From Nitrosomonadales bacterium (lineage in GTDB: Bacteria; Pseudomonadota; Gammaproteobacteria; Burkholderiales; Gallionellaceae), in NCBI GenBank assembly GCA_016721605.1, contig JADKHS010000008.1:1-41637 (forward strand): 41,637 nucleotides of DNA, read 5' to 3'. The notes beneath the pieces are model-generated. The model had not been told where the DNA came from, ran no database searches, and saw only the letters and a list, made by a program, of their open reading frames with translations. Below are positions 11,479 to 21,806 of this stretch, in pieces. Each line of letters opens with the position of its first letter. Positions within the stretch are counted from its first letter, which is position 1. A program made the position numbers and the translations under genes.

Positions 11479-12660
11479 GGAAACGCTGAATAATTCACCG
11501 CGTAACCGATCCCGGCGCGTAGTTTCCGGATGCGGGGTAAAATTCTGCGATTTTTGCCCTAAATTGCGCCATTTTTTGCATTATTCCTTCGTTTTTCGTT
11601 TTTCGTTTTTAGGGCGCAACTTGGCCGTCAGCAATACAACATAGCCATCGGCGCGCCAGCACCAAATTGGCAAAACCAAACAGCGCAAATAGCTGAGCGG
11701 TGTTCTTGGCCAATCCTTTGTAGCGGGCCTTGCGGTGCCTGAACAGGTTCTTCACCACATGATGGAATGGCTAATACTGGCTTTGGCGTGTTCAAGTTTT
11801 TCCATCCACTCGCCTACAGCCGACTTGTCCAGCGCTTTACGTTTGGAAGGGCGCATCGCAACGCTAGGCCACGGGCATCTCAGATTGTCTTCACGCTTTT
11901 CAACGCCCTTATAACCCGCATCACCAAACACATCCGTTTCATCGCCATGCAGCAGCGCCTGCGCTTGTGTTACATCATGCACATTGGCTGCCGTGCCGAC
12001 GAGGGGGTGTACAAGCCCTGACTGCGCATCAACCCCAATTGTACCTTCATGCCGAAATGCCACTGATTGCCTTTCTTTGTCTGGTGCATCTCGGCATCAC
12101 ATTTCCTAGCCTTGTTCTTGGTTGAAGGCAGTGCGGTGATCAACGTGGCATCGACAATGGTACCCTCCGCAGAAGCAATCCCTTCTCGGCCAGATGAGCG
12201 TTGATCGCGTTGGGGATGGATTCGATTAGTTGATGCGCTTCCAACAGATGGCGAAATTTGAGCAGGGTCATTGCATTCGGTGCCGCTTCACGATTCAGGT
12301 CAATGCCGACAAAACGACGTATCGCCGGACTATCGTAAAGCGCATCTTCCGTCGCCTCATCCGAAAGACCGAGTCACTGCTGCGCAGCATACATACGCAG
12401 TCGCGCTCCAGCCCGAGCGGCGGGCGACCTGAGCCGTGGCTCGGGTAATGCGGAGCAATGATATTCGTCAGGGATAATCAGGGCGTGACCGCTTCAATTT
12501 CGGTCAGAAAACGATCACGCCGGGTCACACGCTTTTTTTGCCGCATACTCCAGTTCAGAAAGACTTGATTGCATCTCATTAATCACTAATAATCAAAGTG
12601 ATGCAATTATATCATGGTGGTAAAGTTCAGTGAGACGCGGGGGAATAAATCAGTGTTTCC
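11479..12660 (-). mobile_element. IS5-family element nested in the IS481 transposase
   Basis: The left end reads GGAAACGCTGAATAATTC and the right end, reverse-complemented, GGAAACACTGATTTATTC: 15 of 18 match. A four-base TATA duplication flanks the element (11475-11478 and 12661-12664), as expected for this family. This makes it the younger insertion of the two. Its transposase gene lies on the minus strand. Confidence 0.92.
11581..12574 (-). pseudogene. IS5-family transposase, frameshifted
   Basis: Start at 12574 gives MQSSLSELEYAAKK, the usual opening of this family, followed by RRDRFLTEIEAVTPW and YPSHGSGRPPLGLER. After frameshifts come the segment with TTLLKFR-type sequence near 12260 (partly scrambled), GTIVDATLITALPSTKN, the block HQTKKGNQWHFGMK, GLVHPLVGTAANVHDV (open at 12063-11752), DVFGDAGYKGVEKRE, and the C-terminal KNLFRHRKARYKGLAKNTAQ. 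The protein would be about 325 residues. Breaks near 12360, 12190, 12020 and 11880 keep it from being read in one frame. Confidence 0.85.
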
Positions 12661-13142
12661 TATACATTACCAAGATGCCAATCACCGCTGCCGATCTACT
12701 CAATGACAAGGTGCTGCCGTTCTTTGCCGAACAAGGGATGAGCTTGATCCGAATTCTGACGGATCGAGGCATGGAGTATTGCGGCAAGCCGGAATCGCAT
12801 GGCTACCCGTTGTATCTGGCCTTGAATGACATCGAGCATACCAAAACCAAAGTGCGCCACCCGCAGCCAATGGCATCTGCGAACGCTTCTACAAGACCAT
12901 CCTGTGAAGAACTGCAACTTGACGTGGATAACTGGCTGTTGGACTATAACAACGACCGTACCCATCAAGGCAAAATGTGTTGCGGGCGTACACCGATGCA
13001 AACTTTAATTAACGGAAAGGAGGCGTGGCACGATAAAATCACGACATTGAATAGCTGAATCTGAACTGACAGTCACTTCGATCAAATCGGGTAGCTGTCA
13101 GATGATTTCCGCGATTGCTACAGATTATTTGGTGGAAGGTAG

Positions 13143-14470
13143 TGTCAGGAATTTTGTGTGTCTGAAGTCACGGTTAAATTTCACGGCATCCTCAAACTGA
13201 ATCCGTGAAGCGTTCACCGAACAGAATGGCGAATTGGGTTTTGGCAGCACGCCAATTGATAGGTGGCACCTTCCATTTTTTCGTAATATTGCGCAAGGCT
13301 AGGTAGATCAGTTTAAGTGCCGCTTCGTCGTTAGAGAAGTGGCCACGGTTCTTGATTACATTGCGTACCTGCATATTCAAGCTCTCGATGGCGTTGGTGG
13401 TATAAATGATTTTGCGTACCTCCAGCGGGTAGGCAAAGAAGGGAATGACTTCCTGCCAATGCCGCCGCCAGATTGGTGCAATGGGCGGATATTTCAGGCC
13501 CCACGGGCTGACGGAAAAGGCTTCCAGCGCAGCCGCTGCTTCAGCTTCGGTCGTGGCGCGGTAGATCGTCTTGAGTTCCGACGCGACCGCCTTGCGATCT
13601 TTCCACCCCACGTAATCCAAGCTGTTGCGAGTCATGTACGATGCAGGTCTGATTTGCGTTTGCGGGAAGGCCGCAGAAATCGCTTCGGGAAAGCCCTCAG
13701 TCCATCCACCACGGCGATGAGCATATCGCCCACACCCCGGTTCTTAAGCTCGGTCATGACGCGCAACCAGAATTTGGCTCCTCGGTTTGTTCGATCCAGA
13801 TGCCGAGGATTTCCTTGGTGCCATCCGGTTGCACGCCCAGCGCCAGATAAACAGCCTTGTTTTTAACGCTGCCTTCATCTCGTATCTTGACCCGCAGGGC
13901 ATCGGAACACCAACGGGTATATCGGCTCTAGCGGCCGATTCTGCCACTCCAGCACCTCGTCCATAACCTCGCCGGTGAGGGTGGAAATCAGGTCGGACGA
14001 TACCTCCAGCCCATAGAGTTCGGTCAGGTGCCCTGGATTTCCCTGACCGGTAATCCTCTGGCATAGAGTGAGATGACCTTGTCGTCGAATCCCGGCAGGC
14101 GGCGCTGGTGCTTGGCGATCAGTTGCGGCTCGAAACTGCCGTCACGGTCACGTGGAATATCCAGTGCCAGCCGGGTTTCCGTTGTCAGCACGGTCTTCTT
14201 GCTGCTGCCGTTTTTGTGATTACGCGAGGGCGTTGTTGCACCACGTTGCTGTTCAAGATGGTGATTCAACTCGGCTTGTAGCATGCGCTCCACCAGTGCC
14301 TTCTTGAGTTGCCCGAACAATCCTGCATCGCTGAACAGAGAGTGCGGATCAGATGAATTTACCCCCTTCAAGTAGTTTGTCCAGGGTAGATGGGTTTAGC
14401 GTCGTCATACGAGTCCTTCTATTGAAACTCAATATTATCGTATGACTTCTTTCACACAAAATTCTTGACA
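13143..14470 (-). mobile_element. IS256-family insertion sequence
   Basis: The inverted ends read TGTCAGGAATTTTGTGTG on the left (about 13144) and, reverse-complemented, TGTCAAGAATTTTGTGTG on the right (ending about 14470), with one mismatch. I could not find a matching 8-base target duplication. It lies 40 bases from the end of the IS481 element, so it may have inserted next to it or flanking DNA may have been lost. Confidence 0.85.
13192..14408 (-). pseudogene. IS256 (mutator-type) transposase, frameshifted
   Basis: Start at 14408 gives MTTLNPSTLDKLLEGG, then after a frameshift DAGLFGQLKKALVERMLQAE, RNHKNGSSKKTVLT and DRDGSFEPQLIAKHQRR (open 14371-14024). Further on are ELKNRGVGDMLIAVVDGL with the conserved Asp, and the open segment 13635-13192 with SLDYVGWKDRKAVASELK, FFAYPLEVRKIIYTTNAIES and NRGHFSNDEAALKLIYLA, all typical of the mutator group. 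Expected length of about 400 residues is met. At least three frameshifts (near 14340, 14035 and 13640-13750) break the frame. Confidence 0.9.
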
Positions 14471-14527
14471 GGCTCGTGAAATGCATTTGGATGTCCCTCG
14501 AAGCAGCATGACTTGCTTACCCTTCGC

Positions 14528-17209
14528 CTATTTCATGTCGGGTGATACAGGCGGGGTCTTGGTTGTTTCATCTAGGCGCTTTCCGGTTATTTTTGCGCCA
14601 ATCCTCGCTTCCTCCTTTTCGGCGTTCAGAGCTGCCTTGCCAAAATCGTCAGTTGGCTTCGGCCGTGGGCGCGAAAGTGGCTTCAATTCGCCGCCAAGCT
14701 TTGCATTCCCTTCGTCATCACCGCCACCGTCACCACCACCTTTGCTGCCACCACCTTTGCCGCTGCCATTGAACTTTGCTCAGCCCCGAAGTGCCGCCTG
14801 TGGTAGCTGTGCCCGAGCCTACTTGCGTCTTGACTTGGGTGCCAAAGCTGCTGCTGTTCGATCCTTGGGTCGCTGACGGTTGGGCCGCATTGCCACCACC
14901 AAACTTCTTACGTAGCCATGAAGTGCTGCCTGTATTTGAGCCTGCTTGTGTCTTGACCTGAGGAGTGCCAAAGCTGCCGTCATTCGATCCTCGGGTCGCT
15001 GACGTCTGAGCCGTGTCGCCACCACCAAACTTGTTGCGCAGCCATGAAGTGCTGCCTGTATTTGAGCCTGCTTGTGTCTTGACCTGAGGCGTGCCAAAGC
15101 TGCCGCCATTCGATCCTCGGGTCGTTGACGTCTGGGCCGTGTCGCCACCACCAAACTTGTTGCGCAATTCAATGGTTGAGGTAGGTTCGTAGGTTCTCGG
15201 TATAGCGTTTGATAGTAGCGTCTTTGCAGCTAGTGCTGCGGCCAAAGAGTTGCGCTAGATCTTTGCTTCCATAGGCACCAGCTACTTCGATTCGCTGGTT
15301 CTGCGACACCCACATCCACCATCAAACCTGGGTTTCCGCATCATTTCGATATAGTTGTTGGCCACGTTTTTTAGGTGATCCATGCCCATACTAACCATCT
15401 GTTCTGGCTGGTTGGCATTATTTTACGCGGTGAAAGTGGCTCGATAGGACTCAATCTCGCTGAGCTTAAAGCTGTTGCACGTGCTGGCTAGTAACTCAGC
15501 CTGTGCACGACATATTTAAATGTGTAAAAGCGTTGTCCCCCATCAACGAGCTGTCGCCGAAATACACCGCGCGCATGAGTTTTGCATCTTCGTAATCCGC
15601 GGTGGCGAAGGTTGGCGCGTCTTCTTTTCCCGCCTGATCCGGCATCAGCGTATCCTAGTATGCGTGCCTTTTCGGCATGTTGAGCCGATAGCTCTTCGTT
15701 CTTTGGCAACGAGGGAGCTCCATTCAAATAAGCCTCGGACAGAAAGAAGTGTACACCGCCATGTTGTAGGTCGGCTGCCTGTTTGAGAACAGTTATGGCC
15801 TCACCCGGTCGGTCGCTGCCGAGCAAGGCGCGTGCCAACTGAAACTGTAGCCGTCCGGTTCGTGGTTCGCGTTTGACGGCGTCTTGGCAGGCCACTAGAG
15901 CTGCTCCGGCATCGAGCTGATCGTCTGTTACGCCGGGACCCAGTGCTCGGGGTCGTCGGGTGGCGGGCCAACAGATCGCAGCGGTCTGGCGATACGGATT
16001 CAGTACGTCGAGCTGGCACCACCGCAGCGACCGCATTTGGGCGGCGAGTAAGCGCTCATGCTCGGGTTGAGTGCCAAACAACGCGATGTCATTGGAGATG
16101 TGCTTGATGAGGCGAGTGCGCTCATCCAAGACCGCACGCAGTTTGGCGCCTGATCCTGTCTGTAGCTCATCGTCGAGAAAATACTGCGAGAGCAGCGAGC
16201 CCAGTTGCTTCGCATCGCGGCTTGCTCCGGCCTGCATGGCGACTTCGGACATCGCCGCTGGCAGCAAGGGTGCGCGGGCGGCGCGTATGTCGCGTTGCAG
16301 TTCACCAAAGGCTGGCACCAGATCTGCGCGTTTTTCCCATAACGGATATTCATCTCGCGTACAGCGGACGGCTGTTTAGACAGACTCGCCAGGTCGCCCG
16401 CTGGCGCACTGGCCAGGTGGCGTTCCTGCGCCAGCACAGTTGTTGCAATTTTGGTCATCGCCGCAGTGAGCTGATCCTAAGTGGTGCAGAGACCGATGTG
16501 GGGCAGGCCGCTGCGGTTAACACGCTCGTGCAAACTGGCCAGCGTGGCCAGGCCGCTTGCGCCGGTAGCGCTTGCGACGGCGTCGGCAACACGCTGAGTT
16601 CCAATGGCGCAGCGATTCGCAAACGCGTGCCGTCGATCAATTGAGAAAACGCAGGCATCTCTGCGGGTATTGCGCGTGCGACGCAGCACTGCTTCGCCAC
16701 GTTGTTTGAGGGAATCGATACTGGCCAGACCTTCGTCGGTGACCTGAGCGCGGCGAGTTCACTTTCGAACGGCGGTCATTTCATTGCGATCTGCTTGCTG
16801 AGCGTCTATTTTCGCAGCTGGGTGTGGTTGTTTTGGTTCCAGACCTGTTGCACGGTTGCCATTTCTGCTGGAGTGAGTAGTGCCAACGCGGCTACACTCG
16901 CCGAAAGTTCGTTGATGCCTGCGGAAGTCCTCAACCATGAGGTTACGATAGGGTTTGCCAAACACCGGAATGAAAACAGCATCGTCAACCAAGGGTAATA
17001 GATCCTCTGGTATGCGTCTGGTATGGTCGCGCTTAACCAGCGTTTGTATTTGTCACATGAAAATGCGGCGATGCTGTCCTGAATGATCTGGCTCAGGTTA
17101 AAATTGAAGGCTTTGCGGTTGAGCGTTGCGGTTACGCCGATCAGGCAAAGGACAGCGATCCGACGAAGGGTATGAATATAACCAGTGCGCGTCGCACGAA
17201 AACATGCAT
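14528..17209 (-). pseudogene. large probably exported protein of unknown family, TPR-like helices and glycine-rich tail, frameshifted
   Basis: I do not recognise this family. ATG at 17209 has AAGGAAT six bases upstream and opens with MHVFVRRALVIFIP; after a shift, IAVLCLIGVTATLN is hydrophobic, suggesting a signal or anchor. Then come PLVDDAVFIPVFGKPYRN, VAALALLTPAEMATVQQVWN, a helical stretch (LSKQPSAVREMNIRYGKNA, SLLSQYFLDDELQTGSG, RTRLIKHISNDIALFGTQPE) and a TPR- or Sel1-like part (FQLARALLGSDRPGEAITVL, HFFLSEAYLNGAPSLP). Past another shift, EVAGAYGSKDLAQLFGRSTS leads into three 42-residue repeats and a Gly/Lys/Pro-rich tail ending SPDMK at 14528. The longest open segments are 16318-15488 and 15245-14730. 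It could be two genes rather than one. Confidence 0.55.
14812..15170 (-). repeat. 126-base coding tandem repeat, about three copies
   Basis: The phrase CTGCCTGTATTTGAGCC starts at 14926 and again at 15052, a period of 126 bases or 42 codons. Each unit encodes a block such as NKFGGGDTAQTSATRGSN followed by GSFGTPQVKTQAGSNTGSTS. The copy nearest 14812 is more diverged and slightly shorter. The repeat stays in frame, so it is a protein repeat rich in Gly, Ser and Thr rather than a DNA element. Confidence 0.85.
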
Positions 17210-17628
17210 GATATTCCTTGATTTTGGAGATAGTTAATGTAAAATGCAGGCCGCATATAGTATTAAGCAATACTATGCCATAATTGCTTTGTCAGGATAT
17301 AATTATATATTTCAATATGTTGCTGAGCTGAGCTGAGCTGAGCTGAGCTGAGCTGAGCTGAGCTGTTTCTGTGGCGTGGTGTAAGGAATACCGACAAAAA
17401 TAAAAGGTTTGATACAAAAAACACAAGGCTTCTGTTGCCGCACGTTCTATCTTATTTTCTGCTGTTGGCGGCTGTAGCCGGTGCCAATTGATTGCCGCAA
17501 AAACGATGTTTGGTGCTTCTGGCAACGCCCAAATGGAGCTGTGGTGCAGCACGGAAAATTGCTTGTATAAGGGATGTTGTTACTGAACTTTTCGGATCTC
17601 GGCTGACGCTCAGCTGAGGGAAATAGGC
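17210..17628. other. intergenic region holding the pentanucleotide array
   Basis: Apart from the GCTGA array I see no gene. An open frame crossing the array on the minus strand exists only because the repeat has no stop in that frame. The AT-rich stretch 17284-17320 between array and gene could hold a promoter, but no convincing -35/-10 pair stands out. Confidence 0.5.
17322..17365. repeat. GCTGA pentanucleotide array (8.8 units)
   Basis: A perfect run of GCTGA repeated eight times plus GCTG. It lies about 113 bases upstream of the start of the minus-strand gene at 17209 and about 260 bases downstream of arnD. A repeat unit not divisible by three outside a reading frame is the kind of array that changes length by slipped-strand pairing. 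Confidence 0.95.
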
Positions 17629-18615
17629 TCAAATATGACCGACGTTATTCTGAAGACTATCAACAGCGAAATCCAATTGGTCAAATGTCGTGCTTGTGGC
17701 TTTAAGAACTTTCGCCGCGCCTATTTTCTGCATGGCCAGTGTCCCACTACGTCCATCCACTGTCCCTATTACTAACTCGCTTCGTGGCAGAATGCCTTTT
17801 AATATTTTCCAAATACTGGCGCAATGAAACAAGCTCGTAGCCCTGCTCTTTCCAGCCTATGATGAGCTGTTCGAATACTGGCATCCACTTGCCGCCTTCC
17901 AACTCGGCATGCAGTGTAAATACATGACCCGTAGCAGGAGGGTTTGCAGTCAGCCGCAGTAAATACTGCGCCACATTTTCCACCGTGATCCCCTCTCGAT
18001 TAATGATTTCATCCAAGGTAGGCAAGGTGGTAGGCAATTGCGGGCATGCAACAATTTCAGCATCCCAAGTGGGGATAAAGGGATGTGTGCCGCGTGTGTC
18101 AGAACTGTAATCAAAACCTAGTAGCTGCATCAGGCGTAGGGCATGCCGATTCATCTGCCAACCGGCGGCAGCAGCGCCTTGGGCGCTACGCCAAAAATTT
18201 CGATGAATCTATCCACGGCGCGCTGCATCTCGCGCCTTGTCCAATTGGCATCTTTGCCCGCGACATAATCCTGCCAGCGGATATGGTCGTAGCAATGAAT
18301 ACCGACTTCAAAACCTACATCGCGTACCGAGCGTAATATTTGAGCACAGCTGCGTCCAATATCCGGCCCAGGCAATACTGTGCCATACAGTAACGTCTTG
18401 AGGCCATAGTGTTCCAGTACTGAGGTGCGCGATACCTTGCCTAAAAAGCCGGGACGGAATACACGCCGGATAGCGCGCCCAGTGTGGTCAGGGCCTAGAG
18501 AAAAGAAGAATGTGGCTTGCACATCATGTCGCTTCAGCGTTTCTACTAAACGTGGCACTCCTTCACGCGTGCCGCGATAGGTATCAACGTCAATTTTAAG
18601 AGCTAATTGGGGCAT
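17629..18615 (-). pseudogene. arnD: ArnD, 4-deoxy-4-formamido-L-arabinose-phosphoundecaprenol deformylase, frameshifted
   Basis: A NodB-fold deacetylase that removes the formyl group from undecaprenyl-phosphate-Ara4FN at the inner membrane. Start at 18615 gives LALKIDVDTYRGTREGVPRL, the ArnD signature with the metal-site Asp residues, then ATFFFSLGPDHTGRAIRRV, GFEVGIHCYDHIRWQDYV with the two metal His residues, and after a frameshift near 18155, MNRHALRLMQLLGFDYSSDT and HVFTLHAELEGG. A second frameshift near 17790 leads to LVIGTVDGRSGTLAMQ, the family's C-terminus, plus about 35 extra residues. It is the last gene of the arn operon. Confidence 0.9.
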
Positions 18616-18752
18616 GAAAATTATATTTCCGTCTGTGCAGGCATGGTGAGTATTAAATTTGCGCTGATTTCCATAACGGTCACAATCATTTCATCAGTGC
18701 GATGCGATTAATGACTCGTAAATTCTTCAACAATTATAGAGATACATTAAAT

Positions 18753-19659
18753 TCAACTCTTGCCGCCCCGTATTCTGTAGAAAAATTTGTGGCGCTTCAT
18801 CTCATTGCCATCCAGCTCAAAATGTACTACGCGCAGTACCCTTGCCCACAAATATGCATGCCTTGCCTTCCTTAACGTAGAAGGCTGGTGTCTCACCCGT
18901 TGCAGCGCAAGTTGTGACCAGCGTTTGCAGAATGCGCATGGGTTTGCCCAAAAGTTGTGTGGTTGCATTCCGGATAGGGTGGTGCCACAGCACGCACCAG
19001 GTTGTGAATGCTGCGCGCGTCTTGTGACCAGTCAATAATGCCATCTTCCGGTTTGCGTCCACCGAAATATGCACCTTGGCTCAAATCCTGCGCTACTGGT
19101 TTTGCCTTACCTGCAAGTAGAGCGGGTACGCAAGCATTCAGCGCGATCTCAGCCGCCACAGTGACTTTTTGAAACACGTCGAATGCAGTGTCATCAGGCA
19201 ATATTGGTACGGCCTGTTGCGCTAACACCGCGCCGTTGTCCGGCTTTTCAGTCGCGTAATGCAATGTCGCGCCAGTTTCTGTTTCGCCGTTAATGATGGC
19301 CCAACTCACGGCACCCGGCCCGGATATTTCGGTAGCAACGTTTTAGCCATGCAGCTGTTGAGCGCACCCCTGTTTAGGAATTTCCCAGCAACTCACGCTT
19401 AAACATTTCGATAATAGAAGGAAAAGAAAGTCTGCTGTAGCGCTTGAATCTGCTCAAGCACTTCCACCCTTATTTGGATTGTCCGGTGTGATGACCGGAA
19501 TGCAATGCAGCAGCTAACTCGGCCACGCTGGCAAAACCAGATATTTTTCGGGTTGTCACGATGAGTAACCACCAGCGCCACCTCTATGCCATGTGCCAGT
19601 AATACAGACAGGCAACGAACCCCCACGTTATGGTAAGCAAAAGCTACGACGCGCGTCAT
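18753..19659 (-). pseudogene. arnA: ArnA formyltransferase domain (UDP-Ara4N formyltransferase), frameshifted
   Basis: It would formylate UDP-4-amino-4-deoxy-L-arabinose using 10-formyl-tetrahydrofolate. Start at 19659 overlaps the arnC stop (TAATG). The N-terminus reads VVAFAYHNVGVRCLSVLLAH and ALVVTHRDNP. After frameshifts near 19490 and 19320, WAIINGETETGATLHYATEK and PDNGAVLAQQAVPILPDDTA show the formyltransferase core, followed by YFGGRKPEDGIIDWSQDARS and, in another frame, a C-terminal domain ending YRIRGGKS at 18753. The length, about 300 residues, covers only the formyltransferase half. The dehydrogenase/decarboxylase half of enterobacterial ArnA is absent here. Confidence 0.87.
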
Positions 19660-20584
19660 TAAGTTTTGTCCAATACAGCTTGAATCAAATAGCGCGGACG
19701 ATGGCGCACTTGCAGATAAATGCGACCAATGTATTCCCCAAGCAGGCCGATGCCGAACAGGGTGAGACCGATCAGGAAAAAAGCGATAGCGAACAGGGTA
19801 AACAACCCTTCCGCTTCGGGGCCGACAAACAGGCGACGCACCAGAAGAAAGACCACGAAGAATGCTGACATCAATGAAATTGCAATTCCAGCCATGGAGA
19901 ACCATTGCAGGGGCACGACAGAAAATCCAGTCATCAGGTCAAAATTAAGACGAATCAGACTGTACAACGAATATTTTGATTCACCCAGCGCACGTTCTTT
20001 CACGTTCAACAATCACCCGGCGGGATTGCGCGCAAAAGTATAGGCCAGCGCCGGAACAAAAGTATTCACTTCTACAACTATTGATTGCATCAATAAGGGG
20101 ACGGTCGTACGCGCGCAACATGCAGCCCTGATCAGTCATTTTAATATTCGTAATACGTCTGCGCAGCCGGTTCATGGCGCGTGAACCAACATGCCGCCAC
20201 CAACTATCATTGCGCTGCTTACGGATTGAACCGATGTAATCGTAACCTTCATCCATCTTGGCGAGCAGCTTGGCTATCTCTTCCGGCGGATTTTGCAGAT
20301 CGGCGTCCAGCGTCACTACCGCGCGCGCGCGCGCATGCTCGAAACCGGCAGTGATCGCCATATGCTGACCGAAATTGCCATTGAACAGGATCACCCGCGT
20401 TGCATCGTGGCGTTGGAATTGTTGGCAGCAGGATGGCTGCCGAACGGTCACGGCCGCCACATTGATAAACACGATCTCATAGCTATTACCGAGATTATCC
20501 AGTACTGATATAAACGATCGAACAGGGTCTGCAGACTTCTTCTTCGTTATAAACAGGAATGACGACGGAAAGTTGGGGGCCCAT
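19659..20584 (-). pseudogene. arnC: ArnC, undecaprenyl-phosphate Ara4FN transferase, frameshifted
   Basis: A membrane-anchored GT2 glycosyltransferase that moves Ara4FN from UDP to undecaprenyl phosphate. Start at 20584 gives LSVVIPVYNEEE, the usual GT2 opening. After shifts near 20535 and 20440 come LFNGNFGQHMAITAGFEHAR and TLDADLQNPPEEIAKLLAKM with the catalytic DAD motif, then TDQGCMLRAYDRPLIDAI. A frameshift near 20010-20070 precedes the C-terminal segment (20012-19659) with two membrane helices (WFSMAGIAISLMSAFFVVFL and FTLFAIAFFLIGLTLFGIGL) and LLGEYIGRIYLQVRHRPRY. The total of about 310 residues is normal. Confidence 0.9.
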
Positions 20585-20681
20585 GGCGCAGCATTTTACC
20601 GCAGAGGGTGAGGTTAGCGAAATTGGGAATAGATATAAGAAAAATTAAGGTATGGTCAGCATAGCGTGCGCTATGCGCATG

Positions 20682-21806
20682 CTAATTTTCCAATACCTCA
20701 CACATCGCCACACACGTGCGCTCGACATCGTTTTCATTCATCGCCGCAAACATTGGCAAGGAAACGATCTGACGCTCAACACGCTTCGGCAATTGGGAAC
20801 ATGCCTTCCTTGAAACCCCAGTGCGATACAGTTTGAATAGGTGAATAGGCGCATAGTGATAACCGATGCCGATGTCTTGTCTTCATGCGCGCCATGAAAT
20901 CAGCACGGGTGATGCGCTCCGGCAGCACTACCTGAAATAAAATGCCAATTGGTATTTTCAAAATCAGCGGGGGTAATTGCGCGCCAGTTTGTGCTTTCGA
21001 AATCTTTACCGAGTGTCGCGAAAATAATGCCGCGCTAATTTTGCGTCTTTGCGCGGTGATCATATTTAATTGAGCGAACTGGCCTAAGCCGATGGCGGCG
21101 GCGATGTCGGTCATGTTGAATTTGCCGCCCAGCACGTCCACTTCAATGCCGTCGTAGCCGCTTCGCGTGACGCCTTGCAGCCGATACTTTTCGGCGAGTG
21201 CGGCCCTTCTGTGTTGTTCAGCACCAGACAGCCACCTTCAGAGGTGGTGATATTTTGTTGGCCTGGAAGCTGAACGAAACAAAATCGCCGAACGAGCCGA
21301 TGGGCTTCGCCTTGCCATGTCGAACCGATGGCTTGCGCGGCGTCTTCGACTACGCGCAATTGTGTAGTTCAGCAGCTATCTTATAGAGGCGATCCATATC
21401 TACCGGTTTACCCGCCAGATAGACCGGGATGATTGCCTTGTGCGGCGGCGTGATTGCCGCCTCAACCTTGTCCAGATCAATGTTACGCGTGGCCGACTAA
21501 CGTCAGCAAACACCGGAGTTGCGCCAGACTTCCGAGTATGACGTTGGCGGTAGCTACCCAGGAAATTGGCGTGGTGATGACCTCCATCACCATGTCCTAA
21601 CTCCCGCAATACGCAGGGCGACTTCCATGGTGCAGGTGCCGGAGTTGAAGGTGGCACCGGACGTCCACCGAAATACCCAGAGAGCGCTTTTCGAATTCTC
21701 GCACCTTGGAAACACTGGTAATCCAGCCGGAACGTAGGGCTTCGGCTACAGCAGCAATAGTCGCCTCATCAATTGATGGACGAGAAAATGGAAGGAATTC
21801 GTTCAT
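20682..21806 (-). pseudogene. arnB: ArnB, UDP-Ara4O aminotransferase, multiple frameshifts
   Basis: A PLP enzyme of the DegT/DnrJ/EryC1 group that transaminates UDP-4-keto-arabinose. Start at 21806 gives FLPFSRPSIDEATIAAVAEA and LRSGWITSV, typical of the family. Joined fragments then read VMEVITTPISWVATAN, IVEDAAQAIGSTWQG, and SFSFQANK in which the final Lys is the expected PLP-binding residue. The frame breaks right after that lysine because an A run is one base short (near 21252). GGKFNMTDIAAAIGLGQFAQ and the C-terminus SLPMFAAMNENDVERTC complete it. About 370 residues, as expected. Five or more frameshifts are present. Confidence 0.88.

Larger units (their letters stand above)
10879..13058 (+). 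pseudogene. IS481-type transposase, split by an insertion
   Basis: ATG at 10879 follows AAGGAG. The N-terminal helix-turn-helix (NVSRACKVMGFSRDTFYRYQ) is followed by NRVEEIAESAV and, across a frameshift near 11150, by SGVRSVWLRHNLE and ALESHVAQTGEVL. The catalytic core begins ETAHPGYLGSQDTFYVGTIKGVG and reaches TFVDTYSKWAAAKL, where the inner element enters at 11479. The second half resumes at 12661 with ITKMPITAADLL, ILTDRGMEYCG (second catalytic Asp) and NNDRTHQGKMCCGRTPM at the C-terminus. The segment with the catalytic Glu is shifted (PQPMASANAS instead of a readable P-x-x-NGICER block). Non-functional because of the insertion. Confidence 0.88.
10781..13103 (+). mobile_element. IS481-family element interrupted by an IS5-family element
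   Basis: The outer ends carry a short inverted match (ATCTGACAG at 10781 and CTGTCAGAT ending at 13103). Inside is an IS481-type transposase gene split by a 1,182-base insertion at 11479-12660. The exact outer boundaries are approximate because the terminal repeats are only partly similar. Removing the inner element restores the coding sequence across the junction (AAGCTA then TACATTACC, giving K-L-Y-I-T). Confidence 0.82.

Noticed and set aside
13339..13866. Plus-strand open frame of 175 residues
   Set aside because: It is the antisense of the IS256 transposase, whose conserved motifs are on the minus strand.
14812..15170. Regular repeats that might be a CRISPR array
   Set aside because: The 126-base units are nearly identical throughout with no unique spacers and they encode an in-frame protein repeat.
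17292..17552. Minus-strand open frame with repeated A-Q-L-S-S units
   Set aside because: The repeat in the protein is simply the translated GCTGA array; the frame has no family motif or ribosome binding site.
20322..20336. Alternating CG run that could form Z-DNA
   Set aside because: It lies inside arnC and encodes A-R-A-R-A in a conserved position, so coding explains it.
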